Assembly: GCF_014843355.1 (NCBI RefSeq)
Contig: NZ_CP062137.1
Coordinates: forward strand, 372,001 to 436,000
Length of the DNA: 64,000 nucleotides
Direction: 5' to 3'
DNA from: Actinobacillus sp. GY-402
GTDB taxonomy: Bacteria > Pseudomonadota > Gammaproteobacteria > Enterobacterales > Pasteurellaceae
A program made the position numbers and the translations under genes. Positions 28,551 to 38,200 of the stretch are shown piece by piece (position 1 is the stretch's first letter; every line of letters starts with the position of its first letter). Below the pieces are notes generated by a model. It ran no database searches. It saw nothing but the letters and a program-made list of their open reading frames with translations, and was not told the DNA's origin.

Positions 28551-28579
28551 GACCGCACTTTTCTAGGTAAAGTGCGGTC
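28551..28579. terminator. Inverted-USS hairpin between tolQ and tolR
   Basis: GACCGCACTTT-TCTAGGT-AAAGTGCGGTC is a perfect 11-bp stem inside an operon, followed by AAATTT without a long T run. It could act as a partial terminator or an mRNA-stabilising stem that sets the TolQ:TolR ratio, or simply be a neutral USS pair. Confidence 0.5.
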
Positions 28580-28606
28580 AAATTTAGACAAGTTTTAGAG
28601 GTTTAT

Positions 28607-29032
28607 ATGGCGTACCGCCGTAGTAAAGACAGAAATATTAAATCCGAGATTAACATCGTGCCGTTTTTGGACGTTTTGTTGGTTCTCGTATTAATCTTTA
28701 TGGCTACCGCACCGATTATCAGCCAAAGCGTACAGGTTGACCTGCCGGATGCGGTACAAAGCCAGGAAGTATCAAACGAAGATAAAGTACCTGTGATTAT
28801 TGAAGTTTCGGGAGTCGGCCAATATGCCATCTCTATTGCGGGAGAGCGTTCGGAAGGTTTATCCGAAGAAATGGTGACATCCATGACGAAAGCCGAATTC
28901 GAGAAAGATCCGAATACGTTATTCTTAATCGGCGGAGCCAGTGACGTGCCTTATGAAGAAGTGATTAAGGCCTTGAACTTACTTCATTTGGCAGGAATTA
29001 AATCTGTTGGTTTAATGACCGATCCAATTTAA
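28607..29032 (+). CDS. tolR: Tol-Pal system subunit TolR
   Basis: A 141-residue ExbD/TolR protein: short cytoplasmic N-terminus, one TM helix near residues 17-38 with the essential Asp in VPFLDVLLVLVLIFMATAP, then a periplasmic domain. It partners TolQ in the proton-driven motor. Family length and text are normal. tolA starts 15 bases after the stop. Confidence 0.96.
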   Translation: MAYRRSKDRNIKSEINIVPFLDVLLVLVLIFMATAPIISQSVQVDLPDAVQSQEVSNEDKVPVIIEVSGVGQYAISIAGERSEGLSEEMVTSMTKAEFEKDPNTLFLIGGASDVPYEEVIKALNLLHLAGIKSVGLMTDPI

Positions 29033-29047
29033 TCAATAGGACAGATT

Positions 29048-30169
29048 GTGGAAAATAATCAACGAAAAAAAGAAGCCAATGCCTATCTGATTTCGATCGT
29101 TTTGCATGTTATCTTGTTTGGATTGTTGATTCTTGGTTCATTGTTTACCCATACGATTGATGTGATGGGCGGCGGTGAAGGCGATGGTGACGTCATGGGA
29201 GCCGTAATGGTGGATACCGGATCGGCGGCTCAGGAATGGGGACGAATCCAACAAAAGAAAAAAGGTCAGGCGGCTCAGAAAAAACAACCTGAAACGCCCG
29301 AGGCTGTGGTAGAAGAACAGCCGGAGCCTAAGCCGGAACCACAGGAACAGGTTCAGGAAAAACTTGAACAACAGCGCCAGCAAGAACTTGAGCGCCAAAA
29401 ACAGGCGGCGGAAAAAGCCCGTCAGGAAGCGCAGGAAAAAGCAAAAGAAGAGGCGGAAGCCAAAGCCAAACAAGCGGCTGAGGCAGCGAAACTGAAAAAA
29501 GAAGCGGAAGCGAAACGTTTAGCTGCCGCGGCAAAACAAGCGGAAGAAGAAGCAAAAGCCAAGGCGAAGGCGGAACAGGAAGCCAAAGAAAAAGCGGAGG
29601 CTAAAGCCGAAAAAGAGGCGAAAGAAAAAGCCGAGAAAGAAGCCAAGGAAAAAGCAGAGAAAGAAGCTAAAGCAAAAGCGGAAAAAGAAGCCAAAGCGAA
29701 GGCCGAGAAAGAAGCTAAAGCGAAAGCCGATGCGGAAGCGAAGGCGAAAGCGGCGGCGGAGGCAAAAGCTAAACAAGCCGCTTTAGACGATTTTCTAAAT
29801 GGCGGTGACATCGGCGGCGGTAGCGCATCTAAAGGCGGGAATGCAAATAAAGGCGGCAGCCAAGGCAGCGGTGCCAGTTTAGGTGCCGGTGACGGCGGTA
29901 AAACAGGCGATCAGTATGGCGCATTGATTAAGAAAGAGATTAAACGCCGTTTCTTGAAAGATCCGAGTTTTGCCGGTAAAGTCTGTGATGTTCGTATTAA
30001 TTTGGGACGTGACGGAACCATTACGGGATATCAACGTGTTTCTGGGCCGGATGATATTTGCGCCGCGGCATTAAGTGCAATCGCGAGAACTAAGAAGGTT
30101 CCGCCGGCGCCGACCGATGATATTTTCAATAAATATAAATCGTCTATTATTAGTTTCGATTTGAAATAA
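29048..30169 (+). CDS. tolA: Tol-Pal system protein TolA
   Basis: A 373-residue protein linking the inner-membrane motor to Pal/TolB. It has an N-terminal TM helix at about 13-33 (AYLISIVLHVILFGLLILGS). A very long Ala/Lys/Glu helix with degenerate KEAKEKAE repeats runs from roughly 75 to 245. A Gly-rich hinge follows, then the C-terminal TolA III domain (YGALIKKEIKRRF through PPAPTDDIFNKYKSS). The start is GTG with AGGACA upstream. The repetitive helix region is a natural site for length changes between strains. Confidence 0.95.
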   Translation: MENNQRKKEANAYLISIVLHVILFGLLILGSLFTHTIDVMGGGEGDGDVMGAVMVDTGSAAQEWGRIQQKKKGQAAQKKQPETPEAVVEEQPEPKPEPQEQVQEKLEQQRQQELERQKQAAEKARQEAQEKAKEEAEAKAKQAAEAAKLKKEAEAKRLAAAAKQAEEEAKAKAKAEQEAKEKAEAKAEKEAKEKAEKEAKEKAEKEAKAKAEKEAKAKAEKEAKAKADAEAKAKAAAEAKAKQAALDDFLNGGDIGGGSASKGGNANKGGSQGSGASLGAGDGGKTGDQYGALIKKEIKRRFLKDPSFAGKVCDVRINLGRDGTITGYQRVSGPDDICAAALSAIARTKKVPPAPTDDIFNKYKSSIISFDLK

Positions 30170-30202
30170 GTATTCACTCATAAACCAACATAGGTGGTAA
30201 AA

Positions 30203-31486
30203 ATGAAATTGATCGCTCGTTTAATGAGTATGTGTGCTGTATTGTTTTTGGTAATCAATTCAGCCTATGCCGAGGACGAAGTTCGTATTGTTATCGATGA
30301 AGGGGTTGAAGGCGCTCGTCCTATCGCTGTCGTTCCGTTTAAATCCAATGGTTCCGTACCTGCCGATGTTGCGGAAATCGTTACTGCAGATTTGCGTAAT
30401 AGCGGTAAATTCAATCCGATTCCGGTTAATCAAATGCCTCAGCAACCGGGCTCAGCTTCCGAGGTAACGCCGGATGCATGGGCTTCATTAGGAATTGATG
30501 CGGTTGTTGTCGGTCAGGTAACGGCATCCGGTAACGGTTATCAAATCGCCTACCAATTAGTAGATACCGTAGGCGCTTCAGGTAATGCGGGTGCGGTATT
30601 GGCGCAAAATTCACTTACCGTACAACCGAAATGGATTCGTTGGGGCGCTCATCAGGTCAGTGATGAAGTCTTTGAAAAAATGACAGGTATTAAGGGGGCT
30701 TTCCGTACTCGTATCGCTTACGTAGTGCAACGTAATTCCGGTTCCCATGAGCTTCGCATTGCGGATTACGACGGTTTCAATCAATTTGTCGTTGCGCGCA
30801 GTTCTCAGCCTATCATGTCGCCGGCATGGTCTCCGGACGGTCAGCGTTTGGCATACGTGTCTTTTGAAAATAAAAAATCTCAGTTAGTGGTGCATAATTT
30901 AGGTTCGGGTCAACGCAAAGTGGTTGCGGCATTTCCGGGGCATAACGGTGCGCCTGCATTTTCTCCAGATGGCTCGCGTTTAGCCTTTGCCAATAACCAG
31001 GACGGAAAATTAAATATTTATGTAATGAATTCGAATGGCGGACAACCTACGAAATTGACTAGCGGAGCCGGTAACAATACCGAGCCGAGCTGGACGCCTG
31101 ATGGTCGTATCTTGTTCACGTCCGATAGAAGCGGTTCACCGCAAGTATATTCAATGAGCTCGTCAGGTGGCGGTGCGACATTGATCGGTGGTGGTCGTAG
31201 TTATAGCGGCCAGATGAGTTCCGATGGTAAATCGTTAGTAATGATTTCAGGTGACAATGTTGTTAAATACGATACGGCAACAGGTGCATCGGAGGTGTTA
31301 AGTTCTACTTTCTTAGACGAAAGTCCGAGCCTCTCACCTAATGGAATTATGATTATCTATAGCTCTACCCAAGGACTAGGAAAGGTGCTACAATTAGTGT
31401 CCGCAGACGGACGCTTTAAAGCTCGGTTGCCAGGAAGTGATGGACAAGTCAAATTTCCTGCTTGGTCACCATACTTAACAAAATAA
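30203..31486 (+). CDS. tolB: Tol-Pal system periplasmic beta-propeller TolB
   Basis: A 427-residue periplasmic protein that binds Pal and is released by TolA. A signal peptide covers about 1-22 ([10 protein letters not shown]). The N-terminal domain ([12 protein letters not shown]) is followed by a six-blade propeller with repeated [31 protein letters not shown] and [19 protein letters not shown] start at the ATG at 30203, preceded by TAGGTGG; a GTG at 30194 is the alternative. pal follows after 18 bases. Confidence 0.97.
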   Translation: MKLIARLMSMCAVLFLVINSAYAEDEVRIVIDEGVEGARPIAVVPFKSNGSVPADVAEIVTADLRNSGKFNPIPVNQMPQQPGSASEVTPDAWASLGIDAVVVGQVTASGNGYQIAYQLVDTVGASGNAGAVLAQNSLTVQPKWIRWGAHQVSDEVFEKMTGIKGAFRTRIAYVVQRNSGSHELRIADYDGFNQFVVARSSQPIMSPAWSPDGQRLAYVSFENKKSQLVVHNLGSGQRKVVAAFPGHNGAPAFSPDGSRLAFANNQDGKLNIYVMNSNGGQPTKLTSGAGNNTEPSWTPDGRILFTSDRSGSPQVYSMSSSGGGATLIGGGRSYSGQMSSDGKSLVMISGDNVVKYDTATGASEVLSSTFLDESPSLSPNGIMIIYSSTQGLGKVLQLVSADGRFKARLPGSDGQVKFPAWSPYLTK

Positions 31487-31504
31487 ACTCTGAGGAGAAA
31501 TTTA

Positions 31505-31963
31505 ATGAAATTAGCAAAATTATTGTTAGTTGCGCCAGTATTAGCATTAGCTGCATGTAGTTCATCAGACAACGATGCAAACGCTACAAACGGTGCGAAT
31601 GCAGGACAACAATTCGGTGGTTACTCTGTTGAAGATTTACAACAACGTTACAACACCGTTTACTTCGCATTCGATAAATATGATATCGAAGGTGAATATC
31701 AACAATTGTTAGACGCGCACGCAGCGTACTTAACAGCAACTCCGGCTGCTAAAGTATTAGTTGAAGGTAACGCTGACGAACGTGGTACTCCAGAGTACAA
31801 CATCGCATTAGGTCAACGTCGTGCGGACGCAGTTAAAAACTACTTAGGTGCTAAAGGCGCTAACAATGTTTCAACTGTTTCTTACGGTGAAGAAAAACCT
31901 GCAGTGTTAGGTCACGACGAAGCTGCATACGCGAAAAACCGTCGCGCAGTGTTAGCATACTAA
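31505..31963 (+). CDS. pal: Peptidoglycan-associated lipoprotein Pal (P6)
   Basis: A 152-residue outer-membrane lipoprotein: LAAC lipobox with Cys19, a short linker, then an OmpA-like peptidoglycan-binding domain. [41 protein letters not shown] and [24 protein letters not shown] are the diagnostic parts. This is the Haemophilus P6 antigen homologue. Codon choice shifts sharply from its neighbours toward TTA, CAA, GGT and GTA codons, as expected of a very highly expressed gene. Confidence 0.98.
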   Translation: MKLAKLLLVAPVLALAACSSSDNDANATNGANAGQQFGGYSVEDLQQRYNTVYFAFDKYDIEGEYQQLLDAHAAYLTATPAAKVLVEGNADERGTPEYNIALGQRRADAVKNYLGAKGANNVSTVSYGEEKPAVLGHDEAAYAKNRRAVLAY

Positions 31964-31989
31964 TTTAAAATTATTTTTGATTAGTATAA

Positions 31990-32020
31990 AAAAAACAGGC
32001 TCTTATGAGCCTGTTTTGTT
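31990..32020 (+). terminator. Terminator of the tol-pal operon
   Basis: AAAACAGGCTC-TTA-TGAGCCTGTTTT is a perfect 11-bp stem 28 bases past the pal stop, with a T-rich end. Confidence 0.9.
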
Positions 32021-32182
32021 TATGGCGAGTAAAAAGTGCGGTCAAAAAAATCGATGTTTTTTTATGGTGCTATATAAAAGTGAAAAACAAATATGGCTAT
32101 TTTACGATGAGAGAGAATAGTTTTACCTTTTGGTTTAATTGTTGAGTATTCGTTCAATCAAACAAAAAAATGTAAATTTTTG

Positions 32183-32210
32183 TTGATTATTAAATTTAAA
32201 TCCGTATTAT
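32183..32210 (+). promoter_or_regulatory. Promoter of the tRNA-Lys cluster
   Basis: TTGATT (32183-32188), a 16-base spacer and TATTAT (32205-32210) lie about 40 bases before the first tRNA. A C-rich CCACCCG follows the -10. The interval 31964-32182 otherwise holds the pal terminator, a lone USS and AT-rich sequence. Confidence 0.5.
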
Positions 32211-32251
32211 ATCCACCCGTTGCACGACGTAATTAGGGCGTGCCATGAAGT

Positions 32252-32327
32252 GGGTCGTTAGCTCAGTCGGTAGAGCAGCGGACTTTTAATCCGTTGGTCG
32301 AAGGTTCGAATCCTTCACGACCCACCA
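32252..32327 (+). tRNA. tRNA-Lys (TTT), copy 1
   Basis: A 76-base tRNA with encoded CCA. The acceptor stem GGGTCGT pairs with ACGACCC, the D-loop is AGCTCAGTCGGTAGAGC, the anticodon loop is CTTTTAA (anticodon TTT) and the T-loop is GGTTCGAATCC. All four arms pair. Confidence 0.97.
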
Positions 32328-32356
32328 CTTAAAATTCGGTTTATCCATATCAGTAC

Positions 32357-32432
32357 GGGTCGTTAGCTCAGTCGGTAGAGCAGCGGACTTTTAATCCGTT
32401 GGTCGAAGGTTCGAATCCTTCACGACCCACCA
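32357..32432 (+). tRNA. tRNA-Lys (TTT), copy 2
   Basis: The tRNA is identical in sequence to the first copy, and the start-to-start distance is exactly 105 bases. The 29-base spacer is similar to the next one, pointing to tandem duplication of a 105-bp unit. Confidence 0.97.
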
Positions 32433-32461
32433 CTTAGAATCTGGTTTACCCATGTCAGCAT

Positions 32462-32537
32462 GGGTCGTTAGCTCAGTCGGTAGAGCAGCGGACTTTTAAT
32501 CCGTTGGTCGAAGGTTCGAATCCTTCACGACCCACCA
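32462..32537 (+). tRNA. tRNA-Lys (TTT), copy 3
   Basis: Third identical copy, again 105 bases after the previous one. No strong terminator is seen before the next small gene, which starts 25 bases later, so read-through into it is possible. Confidence 0.97.
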
Positions 32538-32562
32538 TCTTTTCCAAGGCAATCGAAAGTTT

Positions 32563-32799
32563 ATGGTTAATTTCTTTTTATTTGCATTAATTGGATTATC
32601 GCTTTTAGTTTTTGCATATTTAATCTTTGTCTATATCAGCAAAAAACAATATTTCCGTTTTTTGCTTGTGGTGACATTTATTATCGTTTACACGGCAACT
32701 CTGCTTATTTTCCCGAATTTATTTTTACGTTTTTTCCTTTCAGTCGTAAGCTTATTATTGGCAATTAATCAAATCTATTTAACGCATCGCGAGCGCTAA
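32563..32799 (+). CDS. Small membrane protein of unknown function
   Basis: A 78-residue protein made almost entirely of three hydrophobic helices (about 3-26, 31-50, 53-70) with a basic tail HRER. I do not recognise a family. It starts 25 bases after the last tRNA-Lys, so it may share its transcript. No convincing SD precedes the ATG (AATCGAAAGTTT), which lowers confidence. An AT-rich stretch with one USS separates it from comN. Confidence 0.5.
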   Translation: MVNFFLFALIGLSLLVFAYLIFVYISKKQYFRFLLVVTFIIVYTATLLIFPNLFLRFFLSVVSLLLAINQIYLTHRER

Positions 32800-32982
32800 T
32801 CTTTTTTCCTTACCTTTATTTTAATTTGTGATTTTCATTCCAGAACTAATTCGAGAGACTTGGTTTTTCCGTTTTATTTTTCTAAAGTTCCGTGCAGTAA
32901 AGTGCGGGCAAAAAATGCGATGTTTTTTTAGTCGTTAACATAACGGCGAGCGGACGGTCACAAATTTAGGGAAAAGAATGCA

Positions 32983-33519
32983 ATGCGGGCGGCGTTAAAG
33001 GGTTTTACTTTGATTGAAATATTGCTGGTCGTTTCAATCCTGAGCTTGTTGGCGCAACTGGCATTTCCCGCCTGGCAAAAAAGTAATGCGCAAATGATTT
33101 TAACTAAAGAGCAACAGAAACTTTACTTGTTTTTACGCCGTATTCAGGCGAGAGTTGAGAATTCATCGAATATTTGGCTGATTATTGCGAACCAAAACGC
33201 TTCTGGTAATAAGTGGTGTTTTACGGCACAAATTAAAGACGATTATGTTTGTGATTGTTTTTCTCCGGCGTTATGCCCCGAACGGGTTTCCGCACAATTT
33301 TATACGCCTTATTTTCCCAAAAAGACGACAATCATCAGCAAACAATATTATCCTTTTGAAATTACAAAATTTAACGGTATCAGGAATACGGCTCTTTCCG
33401 GGTGCTTTGTCTTGCAGGCGGATTCCGTCCGAACTCTGTTTTCCTTTTCCAATTTGGGAACGTTGAAGTTGAAGGATTATCAGTCTTTAAGTGCCTGTAC
33501 GACAGGAAATGAAGAATGA
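32983..33519 (+). CDS. comN: Competence pseudopilin ComN (PpdA-like)
   Basis: A 178-residue type IV pilin-like protein. The prepilin peptidase site is KG|FTLIEILLVVSILSLLAQLAF with Glu5 of the mature protein present. The rest is a globular domain with six cysteines. In Haemophilus, comNOPQ lie directly before recC and are needed for DNA uptake, which the many USS here make relevant. SD TTTAGGGAAAAG precedes the ATG. Upstream I see only a poor CRP-S-like core (TGCGAT at 32918-32923). comO overlaps by 4 bases. Confidence 0.85.
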   Translation: MRAALKGFTLIEILLVVSILSLLAQLAFPAWQKSNAQMILTKEQQKLYLFLRRIQARVENSSNIWLIIANQNASGNKWCFTAQIKDDYVCDCFSPALCPERVSAQFYTPYFPKKTTIISKQYYPFEITKFNGIRNTALSGCFVLQADSVRTLFSFSNLGTLKLKDYQSLSACTTGNEE

Positions 33520-34241
33520 GCGGAATAAAATATCGCGGGCAAACTTTGTTGGCACTGATGTTGAGTCTGGCATTATCGTCGTTTTTATTGTTGGTCGTCC
33601 TTTCTTTTTACGGATATATACAACGGCAAAATCATGATATGTTACGTAAATTGCAGTTACAAACCGAATTGCAACGCGTGTTGCAAACACTGGGACGGGA
33701 TATCCGGCGTGCCGGTTTTCGCGCATTGTCGGAGGGATTGGTTCAAAATAATCTGAGCCTGTTTGAATTGGATGAAACGGGGACCGCCGTCACTATCGGA
33801 CAATCGACCAATTCGCCGTTAAACAGTTGTGTTTTGTTTTTCTATGACGTGAACGGCAACGGCTGTATCGGTGCGAATAACAAAGGGAAAAGCTGTATGG
33901 CGAACGGTAAAAATTCAGCTTCTGAAATCAGTACCGAATTATTTGGCTATCGACTGAACGACAATATGATAGAAAGCCGTCAGACCTATAAAAGTTCAAT
34001 TAGCCAAACCTGCAAACAGGAAGAATGCCGAAGTTATATTCAACCTGAAGCCTGCAATTCAAGCGGTTGGACGGATTTACTGGATGATAAAACCTATCGC
34101 ATAACGGCATTAACGTTTGACCGGATTGAACAAGGGCGGGGGATTCAGGTGTATCTGGCGGGGCAGTTTGTGAATTATCCGCAAATTCAATATGAAACCG
34201 GCATTGTGATTCCTCTGTTGAATCAGGGAGAATGGCAATGA
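33516..34241 (+). CDS. comO: Competence pseudopilin ComO (PilW/PpdB-like)
   Basis: A 241-residue pseudopilin-like protein: short basic leader KYRG, then QTLLALMLSLALSSFLLLVVLSFYGY as the N-terminal helix. The usual Phe after the cleavage Gly is Gln and the Glu5 position is not acidic, as in PilW-like minor pilins. The globular part has paired cysteines (NSCVLFFYDVNGNGCIG, KSCMANG, TCKQEECRSY). The start overlaps the comN stop as ATGA. It would form part of the pilus tip complex for DNA uptake. Confidence 0.82.
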   Translation: MSGIKYRGQTLLALMLSLALSSFLLLVVLSFYGYIQRQNHDMLRKLQLQTELQRVLQTLGRDIRRAGFRALSEGLVQNNLSLFELDETGTAVTIGQSTNSPLNSCVLFFYDVNGNGCIGANNKGKSCMANGKNSASEISTELFGYRLNDNMIESRQTYKSSISQTCKQEECRSYIQPEACNSSGWTDLLDDKTYRITALTFDRIEQGRGIQVYLAGQFVNYPQIQYETGIVIPLLNQGEWQ

Positions 34242-34918
34242 TCAGATTGCGCTATCGAGGTATGATGACACTCGCTTTGCTGGTATTGCTGAGTTCTATT
34301 TTATTGATTTTTATGCTGTTTGACGATGATGTGCTGCGTTTGCATTCTTCTTTGACGTCGCAACGGCAAATTTATGTTGCTCATAATATTGATTTGCAAC
34401 AGCTCAGCCGGCGGCAAAAAGCGACGGCTTGTGCTGAAATACCTTTGGATTCTGCGGAAACGGTTACTCGGATTGCATTTGAACAGCCGCAGTTTGCCGA
34501 CAGTAACCGCCATTATATTTGGTGTCGGCGGCAGACATTGTTTAAGCAATCGCCTAAGAAGGGGATTAATGAAGGTCAATTCAACGGGATGATTCATGCG
34601 GAGTCCCTATCTTTATTTCGTGATAAATTCGAGCCTCCGGACAAGTTACCTCAGGATAAATCGGATCTTCTTTACTGGCTGGACAAAACAAAAACGGAAT
34701 GGACGATAGAAGGCGATATTTACGGCATCATTATTGCCGAAGGAGATTTGCATATTTCCGGCAAGGGAATAATCCGGGGCGCCGTTATTTCCGGCGGCGC
34801 AATCAGTACGGACGAAACGGTTTCCATTGTTTATCGTAAGGCGACGGTGACGAATCTGGTTCAGTTATATAGTCAATGGCAACGCGCGGAGAAAAGCTGG
34901 CATGATTTTACCCCTTAA
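34238..34918 (+). CDS. comP: Competence protein ComP (DUF2572-like)
   Basis: A 226-residue protein with an N-terminal hydrophobic helix (RYRGMMTLALLVLLSSILLIFMLFDDDVLRL), like a degenerate prepilin. The C-terminal region has a beta-helix-like GDIYGIIIAEGDLHISGKGIIRGAVISGG repeat of hydrophobic/Gly pattern. By position it is the third gene of comNOPQ. I chose the ATG at 34238, which overlaps the comO stop as ATGA and sits 7 bases after GGGAG; an ATG at 34232 is also possible. The exact role in DNA uptake is not known. Confidence 0.78.
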   Translation: MIRLRYRGMMTLALLVLLSSILLIFMLFDDDVLRLHSSLTSQRQIYVAHNIDLQQLSRRQKATACAEIPLDSAETVTRIAFEQPQFADSNRHYIWCRRQTLFKQSPKKGINEGQFNGMIHAESLSLFRDKFEPPDKLPQDKSDLLYWLDKTKTEWTIEGDIYGIIIAEGDLHISGKGIIRGAVISGGAISTDETVSIVYRKATVTNLVQLYSQWQRAEKSWHDFTP

Positions 34919-35198
34919 TCATTACCGCGGCATGAGTTTGCTGACTTTACTGATTAGTTTAACCTTATTTAGCGGCATTTTTATCTCCGTTAACCAATGG
35001 ACGGGCTATCAGCGTAAAGCCGCAGTAGAGACCTATCAACGCTATCAAGCGATTCAAATTGCGGAAAATCAGAAACAGCGCCGGTTTTTAGGTTTACCTT
35101 GCGAGACTGTCGTTGTGCAGAATCGATTGAGATTTTCCGTCCAATGCACGGATGAGCATGTGATTGTGCGTTATCCGGCGGGAGAATTGCATTTATAG
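34902..35198 (+). CDS. comQ: Competence pseudopilin ComQ (DUF5374-like)
   Basis: A 98-residue protein with a prepilin-like N-terminus: HYRG|MSLLTLLISLTLFSGIFISVNQW, then a small domain with two cysteines (GLPCETVVV and FSVQCTDE). It overlaps comP by 17 bases and is followed by recC after 66 bases, an interval that carries a USS. It completes the comNOPQ set. Confidence 0.8.
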   Translation: MILPLNHYRGMSLLTLLISLTLFSGIFISVNQWTGYQRKAAVETYQRYQAIQIAENQKQRRFLGLPCETVVVQNRLRFSVQCTDEHVIVRYPAGELHL

Positions 35199-35264
35199 CT
35201 TGCAACGAATAAAAATCTTTCAGAAAATGACCGCACTTTTCTTTTTTAAGTTGCTTTAGGTTGC

Positions 35265-38200
35265 ATGGTGTCTGATTTTTTTATTTATCATTCTAACGAT
35301 CTTGATGTACAGGCGGGAATCTTAATCAGCCTGCTCCGGCAGCGAAGTGCGGATCCTTTTCAGCCGGAAACCATTCTGGTGCAAAGCCCCGGTATGGCGC
35401 AATGGCTGCAACTGAAAATTGCGCAGGCGGACGGTATTGCCGCCAATCTGCGTTTCCCCATGCCTGCCAGTTTTATTTGGCAACAATATGCGGATAATCT
35501 ACCGGATGTAGCGCCACAAAATCCTTTCGGAAAAGACGCCATGACATGGCATTTAATGGCGCTGTTGGAAACGCTTTCTTTGCCGCAGCTTCGCGGATAT
35601 TGGCAGGTTCCTAAACCGAAGGATCAGGAAAAACGTTATCAGCTTGCCCGTCGAATTGCCGATTTATTCGACCAATATCTGGTATATCGTCCCGATTGGA
35701 TTGCGGCCTGGGAAAAGGGAGATAACGATTACGTCGAAAATCAGCTGCGTCATGCGCTGGCGGGAAATTCCGCACTATTTGCCCAAATTAAGCAGGATAT
35801 TCAATGGCAGGGACAGCTCTGGCGCGAATTGGCGGCCGCCGTGCGTCGGCATTCAAACGGTAATGTTGCGCAACATCGTGCCAATCTGCATTTGGCATAT
35901 CTGAACGTTTTACGAACGGGCAGACCGAAAAATTTGCCGGAACGGATTTTCATTTTTGGCATTTCCGCGTTGCCGAAAGCCTATTTGGACACGTTGCAGG
36001 CGATCAGTCAACACAGTCAGGTACATTTATTTTTCAACAATCCGAGTAAACATTACTGGGGCGATTTGGCGGATCCGCATTTCATCCGGAAATTATCTTT
36101 GAAAACTTATCGCGATCGTCACAATAATAGAGAAGAAAACTGGCTGTCCGATGCGGAAAAAGTGCGGTTAAAAAATGAAGAGTTTGAGCATTCCGTTGAC
36201 GATGAATTACTTCAGACCGGACATCCTTTGCTGGCGACCTGGGGAAAACTGGGACGGGATTTTTTCTATCTGTTGAGCGAGCTCGACGCCCAGGAATTCA
36301 CCGTTTACACACCGCTTGAAGGCATGGATTTGCTGACGCAGGTGAAAAATCGTATTTTGAATCTGGTTCCCGATAAACAACAGCCGTTGCAACTTCAGGA
36401 AGCCGATCAGTCCATTGTTTTGCACGCTTGCCACAGCCCTATGCGCGAAGTGGAAGTGCTGCATGATTATCTGCTGCGCCAATTCCAGGCGGACAAGAGT
36501 TTAACGCCGAAAGATATTGTAGTGATGGTGGCGGATATTGACCGCTATGCGCCCTATATTCAGGCGGTATTCGGGCAATATCAACGGTATGCGGAAGACA
36601 ATGCCGGTAAAAAACAACCGGATGAACGTTACATTCCATTTTCCATTTCCGACGGAAAACTGTCGGAAAATGACGTCTTGCTTGCCACCTATTTGTCTTT
36701 ATTGAGCCTGAAGAACAGCCGGTTTGCCGCGGAAGAAGTGCTGGCGCTGCTGGATGTGCCGGCGATTCGTATGAAATTCGAAATTGCCTTGTCGGATTTA
36801 GCGCAAATCCGTCATTGGGTTTCTCAGGTTGAAATCCGTTTCGGGCTGGATAAACGCCAGGGCGCCGCCATGAACAATTACAACGCCTGGCAGGCGGGTT
36901 TGGAGCGTTTGTTGCTGGGTTATGCCATGCGGGAAAGCCAGGGCATTTGGCAGGACAGCCTGGGATTCGATCATTCCGACGGATTAAAAGGACAGGTCGT
37001 CGGTAATCTGGCGGCGTTTATCGAGCGACTGGCGCAATGGCATCAATTTTTACAGCAACCGCATTCCATTGAAAAATGGCAGCAAAATCTGACCGCACTT
37101 TTTACGGATTTCTTCGTTGCCGATGAACAAACGTCGGAGGCGCAGCAATATATTCAGGACGCCGTGCAATCTGTGGCGGAATTGCTGAAAAATATGGATT
37201 TCCGGGATGAAATTAGCGCGGAAGTGATGGCGGAAGTGATGACGGAAAAGTTGAACGATAATCCGAACAGCCTGAAATTTTTGGTGGGAAAGGTCAGTTT
37301 CTGTACTTTGCTGCCGATGCGCGCCATTCCGTTCCGCGTGGTTTGTTTGCTGGGAATGAATGAAAACGATTATCCACGCCGACACACGCCGAACAGTTTC
37401 GACTTAATGCAATATCACCGTCGCAAAGGCGATCGTTCTCGCCGCGATGACGATCGCTATCTGTTTCTGGAAGCTTTGCTGGCGGCGCAGGAGCGGCTTT
37501 ACATCAGCTATGTAGGGCGTTCGATTACGGATAATCAGCCTCGCCAGCCGTCCGTTGTGGTCAGTCAGCTGCAGGATTACATTAATGATAATTTGACGGA
37601 TGAGACATTGCGATTGACGGCAAAGGTTCATCCGATGACGATTTTAAGCCCGAAAAACTTCCTCAAAAACGACCGCACTTTTGCGAAAGAATGGCTTCCT
37701 CTGCCGCCCGTATCTTGCGCGGACGATAAACGAAACATTCCGCCGATAACAGAAGAAATCACGCAAATTGAACTGGATCAGCTGGTGAAATTTGTTCGTC
37801 ATCCGGTGAAATATTTTTTTGAAAATCAACTGGGCGTGTATTTTCAAAATGATGACGATTTAATTCCCGATACGGAAAATTTCACGTTAGACGGCTTGGA
37901 TTTATATCAGATTAAAGACGATTTTTTGACCTATTCCGAAGAAGAACTTTCCGATTATTTCGAGCGGCTCAAAGTGAAAGGCATTTTACCGCGCGGGAAT
38001 TTCGGTAAAGTTTATGAAGTGCAAATGCGCTCGGAAATGGGCGCGTTTCGTGAAAAAGTGCGGGATTATCTCGCCCAAACGCCGCAAACGCAGGCGGTTG
38101 AACTGAATATTGACGGCGTAAAAATTACGGGAAATTTGACCGCACTTTACGGCGATTCCGAACATAAACGGCGCGTCACCTGGCGGGTGGGAAATTTTAA

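Noticed and set aside
29138-29811. Long antisense ORFs opposite tolA with Phe/Leu- or Ala/Ser-rich products
   Set aside because: They are the complement of the Lys/Ala/Glu repeat codons of tolA. No SD, no family, and tolA explains the sequence fully.
32252-32537. 105-bp tandem repeats as a possible CRISPR-like array
   Set aside because: The repeats are complete tRNA-Lys genes with all arms; the spacers are similar to each other, unlike CRISPR spacers.
32918-32940. CRP-S (Sxy-dependent) site upstream of comN
   Set aside because: Only one half (TGCGAT) matches; the second half of the palindrome is not present, so I did not call it, although such a site is expected for comNOPQ.
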